Assembly: GCA_002693605.1 (NCBI GenBank)
Contig: NZQO01000087.1
Location: 1-14,032, forward strand
Origin: Flavobacteriaceae bacterium
GTDB lineage: Bacteria > Bacteroidota > Bacteroidia > Flavobacteriales > Flavobacteriaceae
Direction: 5' to 3'
Length of the DNA stretch: 14,032 nt
Part shown: piece by piece, positions 13,233 through 14,032 of the stretch
Numbering within the stretch: the stretch's first letter is position 1
How the letters are laid out: every line of letters starts with the position of its first letter
Notes under the pieces: model-generated
Told to the model about the DNA's origin: nothing
The model's database searches: none
Seen by the model: the letters and a program-made list of their open reading frames with translations, nothing else
Translations under genes and position numbers: made by a program

Positions 13233-14032
13233 ATGCAAAAGAAATTGGCTGCCGTTCTTTTTTCTACCCGATTAACCGCTGTCCTGTTCCTAGTTTTCGC
13301 CGCCGCTATGGCCATTGGAACGTTTATGGACGCCTCACAGGAAACCTCACCAACTCCCTACACCCGTGAGCTTATTTACAACGCTTGGTGGTTTGAGGCC
13401 ATAATGGGCCTATTCGTGGTTAATTTCGTGGGAAATATTTCCAAATACAAATTACTTCGGAAGGAAAAATGGGCCACGCTGTTGCTTCACGTCTCCTTCA
13501 TCTTGATAATCGTTGGCGCCTTCGTTACGCGCTACATTGGGTATGAAGGGGTAATGCACATTCGTGAGGGACAGACCGAGAATACCATGCTCTCGGAAGA
13601 TACCTACCTGAACATCTTTATAGATGGCGATTTCGAAATTGATGGTGTGCCGCAACGACGCAAGGTGCCGCCCACCCAATTGCGCCTCAGCGAACGGTTG
13701 GACAATAACTTTACCGTTAATACCGACTATAACAACCAACCGGTTACCGTTTCGTTCGAAAAATTTATCAAGAACGCGCAGGAGGGACTCATAGAAACAC
13801 CTGATGGCAATGAGTACCTAAAAATAGTGGAGGCTGGCGACGGCAATCGGCACGACCATTGGATAAAGGTGGGCGAGGTTGAGAACATTCACAATATTCT
13901 CTTTGCCGTTAATAAGCCCACCGAGGGCGCGGTGAACATTAATTATAACGAGGATGGCAGTTATAGCATACAATCACCGTTCAAGGGTAGTTTTATGCGA
14001 ATGGCAGACCAACTGCAAGGAGAGGTCGTGGG
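13233..14032 (+). CDS. ccsA: Cytochrome c biogenesis protein, ResB/CcsA fusion, N-terminal part
   Basis: An open frame from the ATG at 13233 runs off the right edge after 266 codons, with no stop. Near the N-terminus are three membrane segments: residues about 14-32 (TAVLFLVFAAAMAIGTF), about 51-68 (WWFEAIMGLFVVNF) and about 80-100 (TLLLHVSFILIIVGAFVTRY). These are followed by GYEGVMHIREGQ and a large hydrophilic, beta-rich periplasmic region. This is the layout of the ResB half of System II cytochrome c synthetases, which in Bacteroidota are usually fused to CcsA in one protein of roughly a thousand residues. The complex carries haem across the membrane and attaches it to apocytochrome c at CxxCH. 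The CcsA half with its WWD haem motif would lie beyond the window. Divergent placement from the DUF2520 operon is common in this family. Confidence 0.93.
   Translation, partial: MQKKLAAVLFSTRLTAVLFLVFAAAMAIGTFMDASQETSPTPYTRELIYNAWWFEAIMGLFVVNFVGNISKYKLLRKEKWATLLLHVSFILIIVGAFVTRYIGYEGVMHIREGQTENTMLSEDTYLNIFIDGDFEIDGVPQRRKVPPTQLRLSERLDNNFTVNTDYNNQPVTVSFEKFIKNAQEGLIETPDGNEYLKIVEAGDGNRHDHWIKVGEVENIHNILFAVNKPTEGAVNINYNEDGSYSIQSPFKGSFMRMADQLQGEVV

Noticed and set aside
13452..13739. 95-aa minus-strand open frame
   Set aside because: It lies entirely antisense to the ResB/CcsA reading frame, which has clear family motifs and membrane segments.

Overview
The window looks like chromosome of a marine-type member of the Flavobacteriaceae (Bacteroidota). 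Three things point that way. The families and their order are typical of the group: a CcsA/ResB fusion divergent from a DUF2520-KdsC-UbiA-Maf run. Leaders before start codons are A/T-rich rather than Shine-Dalgarno. There are -7 boxes of the Bacteroidota form TAnnTTTG ahead of two genes. I cannot assign a genus. No rRNA, tRNA, insertion sequence, prophage or CRISPR array is visible, so this is ordinary chromosomal sequence in tight operons.

Left part (1-3497), all on the minus strand. From right to left, a possible 37-aa basic peptide, an SRPBCC-fold protein, a short-chain dehydrogenase-like protein and a class I photolyase form a compact light/DNA-repair operon with gaps of 13, 9 and 1 bases. 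A 74-aa YjdI-type iron-sulfur protein follows after a 105-base gap. The start of an exported protein of unknown function is cut by the left edge. A 269-base (396 without the small peptide) A/T-rich divergent intergenic region separates the operon from the next gene and contains a perfect 12-base palindrome.

Middle part (3498-8672). A plus-strand exported DUF2911 protein ends in a strong hairpin terminator. That hairpin is built from the last codons of the convergent minus-strand symporter gene. The facing operon is exported PIG-L/LmbE-family deacetylase, then a 36-aa single-pass membrane microprotein, then an SSS-family sodium:solute symporter, with junctions of 1 base gap and 1 base overlap. 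A promoter-like sequence just inside the nominal 5' end of the deacetylase reading frame points to a GTG start at 8672. The likely theme is trimming of an acetylated substrate in the periplasm followed by sodium-driven uptake. The microprotein may be an accessory subunit of the transporter.

Right part (8765-13136), minus strand. DUF2520 oxidoreductase-like protein, KdsC-type phosphatase, UbiA prenyltransferase, Maf nucleotide pyrophosphatase, an unrecognised lipoprotein and a short MscS-type channel follow each other with overlaps or short gaps, so they are probably co-transcribed. The divergent plus-strand gene at the right edge is the N-terminal part of a ResB/CcsA cytochrome c biogenesis fusion, with a promoter-like box directly upstream.

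The points most worth a second look are the deacetylase-microprotein-symporter operon, the SDR in the photolyase operon that lacks its catalytic tyrosine, the possible basic peptide heading that operon, and the terminator embedded in a convergent coding region.
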